A stretch of DNA of 25,233 nt from RGIG3009 sp964390295 (GTDB taxonomy: Bacteria; Bacillota; Clostridia; Oscillospirales; Acutalibacteraceae), in NCBI GenBank assembly GCA_964390295.1, contig CAYMHR010000019.1:1-25233 (forward strand), written 5' to 3'. Positions 22,916-25,233 of the stretch are shown piece by piece. The notes under the pieces were generated by a model. That model had not been told where the DNA came from, did not search any database, and saw only the letters and a list, made by a program, of their open reading frames with translations. Position 1 is the stretch's first letter, and every line of letters starts with the position of its first letter. The position numbers were made by a program, and so were the translations under genes.

Positions 22916-22931
22916 ATTGAGGTAAAACCGT

Positions 22932-23471
22932 ATGGAAGCTCTCAAGGCTGTGTTAATGGACGAAGCCACCACCAACCGTACGCTGATGCGTATGGCGCAC
23001 GAAATCACCGAAAAAAACAAAGGTGTCAGCGACCTTTGTCTGGTGGGAATATGCCGTCGCGGTGAACCGCTGGCAAATCGGCTTCAGGAAAATATTGCGC
23101 ATATCGAAGGGGTCACGGTTCCCTGCGGCAAGCTGGACATTCGCCGGTACCGCGACGACATTGACGACCACACCACCCCCACCGTCGCGCCGCCCGTCCT
23201 GCCGTTCGACATCGTCGGTAAAAAAGTGGTACTGGTAGACGACGTGCTGTTTACCGGCCGCACCGTGCGCGCCGCAATCGAAGCGATTTTTGCGTTGGGT
23301 CGTCCGCGTGCCATTCAGTTGGCCATTCTCATTGATCGCGGTCATCGCGAGCTGCCCATTCGCGCCGATTACGTAGGGAAAAGCATCCCGACCGCCCATT
23401 CCGAGCGCGTCGCCGTCAAGCTCCCCCCCATCGACGCCGAAACCGGCGTGTTCCTTTACAACGGGAATTAA
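22932..23471 (+). CDS. pyrR: PyrR, pyrimidine operon attenuator/uracil phosphoribosyltransferase
   Basis: A 179-residue protein with the PRPP-binding motif VVLVDDVLFTGRTVRAA (about 99-115). The N-terminal LVGICRRGEPLANRL (37-51) and the flexible RRYRDD are typical. PyrR binds leader RNA with UMP and promotes termination, and has weak uracil phosphoribosyltransferase activity. The ATG has GAGG 9 bases upstream. It sits directly behind its own leader. Confidence 0.96.
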   Translation: MEALKAVLMDEATTNRTLMRMAHEITEKNKGVSDLCLVGICRRGEPLANRLQENIAHIEGVTVPCGKLDIRRYRDDIDDHTTPTVAPPVLPFDIVGKKVVLVDDVLFTGRTVRAAIEAIFALGRPRAIQLAILIDRGHRELPIRADYVGKSIPTAHSERVAVKLPPIDAETGVFLYNGN

Positions 23472-23517
23472 GGCGTTTGCCTTCATTCATAAAGTGTTTC
23501 ATGTAGGAGGAAGAAAA

Positions 23518-25092
23518 ATGAACCTGATCTACGATGTCAAAGACAAACCCAAGTTCGGGCAAACCGTTGTGTTTGCCATCCAGCAGTTGCTGGCGATCAT
23601 GGCAGCCACGCTGGTCGTGCCCGTCATCACCGGCAACGGCATGGAGCCTGCCGCCGCACTGTTCGGTGCCGGCTGTGGCACCCTGGTGTATCTGCTGTTC
23701 ACCAAGTTCCGCAGTCCCGTGTTCCTCGGCTCGTCCTTCGCTTTCCTCGGCTCCATGGCCGCCGCCTTCGCCGGTGGCGTTTCCATGAGCCTCGGCTATC
23801 TCGGCCTGATCATCGGCGCTATCTTCGCCGGTCTGGTCTACGTCGTGATCGCCATTTTGGTCAAGCTCGTCGGCGTCAACTGGCTGAACAAGCTGATGCC
23901 CGCCGTCGTCATCGGTCCCACCGTGGCGATCATCGGCTTGTCCCTGGCAGGCAACGCCATCGGCGATCTGCAAAAGACCAACAAGGTCACCACCTATGCG
24001 GAAAGCGACTTCCAGATTGTTGCCGTGGATACCACCGATTACAGCATCGACGAAAACGGCGCTTACGATTTGGCAACCAAGGATGCCAACGCCACCTATC
24101 TGGTGGTGGAAAAGGACGTCGATCTTACCCAGCCCATTCCGGCGGATAAAGTTCGCTCCGACATTTCCGTCACGGTGAACGAAGACGGCTCCAAGTCGCT
24201 CTCTGCCAATCACGGCTCGACCTACGTCGCTCTGATCTGCGGTGTGATCACGCTCATCGTCACCACGATCTGCTCCACCTACGGCAAAAAGTTTGCCAAG
24301 CTCATCCCCTTCATCATCGGCATTTTGTCTGGCTACGCCGCCGCTTCGGTCTTCGCCATCATCGGCACGCTGACCAACAACTCGGCGCTGGTCATCATCG
24401 ATTATTCCCCCTTCGTCGCTCTGTTTGCCGACGGTGTTCAGCTCTCCTCGTTCATCGATCTGCCGTCCTTCACCTTCCTGACTGCCATCGATGGCTTCAA
24501 GGAGTGGAGCTGGTCCTACGTCGGCACCATCGCCGTGGCATATCTGCCGGTGGCGTTCGTCGTCTTTGCCGAGCACGTAGCCGACCACAAGAACATTTCC
24601 TCCATCATCGGCAAGGACCTGCTGGAGGATCCCGGCTTGAACCGCACCCTGCTGGGTGACGGCGTCGGCTCCATGGTCGGTGCTTTCTTCGGCGGCTGCC
24701 CCAACACCACCTACGGTGAATCGGTCGCCTGCGTCGCCATCACGCGCAACGCCTCCGTCATCACCATTCTGTTCGCCGCGATCGGTGCCATTCTCATCTC
24801 GTTCCTGTCCCCGTTCGTGGCGTTCGTCAACTCCATCCCCTCCTGCGTCATGGGCGGCGTTTGCATGGCGCTGTACGGCTTTATCGCCGTATCCGGCTTG
24901 AAGATGATCCAGCAGGTTGACCTCGGCAAAAACCGCAATCTGTTTACCGCTTCGGTCATCCTGATCGCCGGTATCGGCGGTCTGTCCATCACCTTCGGTC
25001 AGATCACCATTACTTCGATCGCTACCGCTTTGATTTTGGGCATCATCATCAATCAGATTTTGTCCAAGGAAGCCGACGAAGACGAAGAATAA
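23518..25092 (+). CDS. uraA: Uracil permease (NCS2/UraA family) with long TM5-TM6 insert
   Basis: A 524-residue multi-helix transporter. Functional glutamates align as Glu352 (FAEHVADH) and Glu401 (PNTTYGESVA), with the same 49-residue spacing as Glu241 and Glu290 of E. coli UraA. The protein is about 90 residues longer than usual because of a hydrophilic segment at about 150-233 between TM5 and TM6. ATG 23518 has TAGGAGG 7-8 bases upstream. Codons end in C/G more than in neighbours. It follows pyrR by 46 bases and shares its control. Confidence 0.94.
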   Translation: MNLIYDVKDKPKFGQTVVFAIQQLLAIMAATLVVPVITGNGMEPAAALFGAGCGTLVYLLFTKFRSPVFLGSSFAFLGSMAAAFAGGVSMSLGYLGLIIGAIFAGLVYVVIAILVKLVGVNWLNKLMPAVVIGPTVAIIGLSLAGNAIGDLQKTNKVTTYAESDFQIVAVDTTDYSIDENGAYDLATKDANATYLVVEKDVDLTQPIPADKVRSDISVTVNEDGSKSLSANHGSTYVALICGVITLIVTTICSTYGKKFAKLIPFIIGILSGYAAASVFAIIGTLTNNSALVIIDYSPFVALFADGVQLSSFIDLPSFTFLTAIDGFKEWSWSYVGTIAVAYLPVAFVVFAEHVADHKNISSIIGKDLLEDPGLNRTLLGDGVGSMVGAFFGGCPNTTYGESVACVAITRNASVITILFAAIGAILISFLSPFVAFVNSIPSCVMGGVCMALYGFIAVSGLKMIQQVDLGKNRNLFTASVILIAGIGGLSITFGQITITSIATALILGIIINQILSKEADEDEE

Positions 25093-25108
25093 GCCTCACT
25101 TCATAAGC

Positions 25109-25142
25109 AAGCAGGCGGCTGTATGCACAGCCGCCTGCTTTT
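25109..25142 (+). terminator. Terminator after uraA
   Basis: Arms AAGCAGGCGGCTGT (25109-25122) and ACAGCCGCCTGCTT (25127-25140), loop ATGC, T-run to 25142. It closes the pyrR-uraA unit. Confidence 0.9.
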
Positions 25143-25182
25143 GTGTTTCATAGGAACGATTTACCGTTACCGATATGTTGTT

Positions 25183-25233
25183 TTATACTATTTTCTTCCG
25201 GATCAAGACCACAATGAGCGCGATCAAAGACGC
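25183..25233 (-). CDS. C-terminal fragment of a minus-strand membrane protein
   Basis: Reading leftward from the edge, the frame gives ASLIALIVVLIRKKIV and a TAA stop at 25185-25183. A hydrophobic stretch followed by RKK is typical of a C-terminal membrane helix with a cytoplasmic positive end. Only 16 residues are visible, so this is tentative; it would be convergent with uraA. Confidence 0.35.
   Translation of the reverse strand, partial: ASLIALIVVLIRKKIV

Noticed and set aside
23416..24588. Minus-strand ORF of 390 codons opposite pyrR/uraA
   Set aside because: Asp/Gly/Gln-rich antisense translation of uraA; no SD or recognised motif.

Overview
This window looks like ordinary chromosome of a low-to-moderate GC Gram-positive (Firmicutes, class Clostridia, plausibly the Oscillospiraceae/Ruminococcaceae side). 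The support is a ctsR-mcsA-mcsB-clpC heat-shock operon with direct-repeat CtsR operators, a PyrR/uracil-permease pair with a 5' attenuator, a DUF4364 gene, RecD2, a PdaA-type spore-cortex deacetylase, MetA with the acetyl-CoA-type residue, and strong SD sequences with TTGACA/TATAAT-like promoters. The species assignment is inference. I see no tRNA, insertion sequence, prophage, or CRISPR array.

Layout. (1) 1-4700, minus strand: CtsR (repressor), McsA, McsB (arginine kinase) and ClpC form one operon read leftward. It is followed by the 5' part of rnpB (RNase P RNA), whose own promoter overlaps the clpC stop codon. (2) 4770-5172, plus: two paralogous Cys-containing single-helix microproteins (47 and 36 aa) in tandem. 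(3) 5201-7686, plus: a PH-domain protein, a lipoyl-less E2-like acyltransferase homologue with an altered catalytic motif, then AzlC/AzlD branched-chain amino acid exporter subunits. (4) 7685-10505, minus: metY-metA and a DtxR-type iron-like regulator. Upstream is a leader with a promoter, a short Cys/Met-containing ORF and a strong intrinsic terminator, which is the architecture of a transcription attenuator. (5) 10514-11796, plus: a PLP aminotransferase expressed divergently from the met operon. (6) 11801-13228, minus: a Thr-rich secreted, membrane-anchored protein. (7) 13402-16182, plus: DUF4364 protein, OmpR-type response regulator and sensor kinase, tightly packed.

(8) 16217-22714, minus: an endonuclease/exonuclease/phosphatase-family protein, deoC, deoB and cdd (deoxyribonucleoside and cytidine salvage), pdaA and an unknown small membrane protein. 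The last gene is recD2, which has its own promoter carrying a near-consensus LexA/DinR box. (9) 22757-25142, plus: pyrR and uraA behind two promoters and a terminator/antiterminator leader. A short C-terminal fragment of a minus-strand membrane protein reaches the right edge.

The nucleoside salvage genes (8) and the pyrimidine regulator and uptake genes (9) sit back to back and divergent, so one locus handles pyrimidine recovery. The two candidates for undescribed biology are the Cys-leader attenuator of the met operon and the tandem microproteins. The SOS-box on recD2 and the E2-like protein with a Glu in place of the catalytic His are next.
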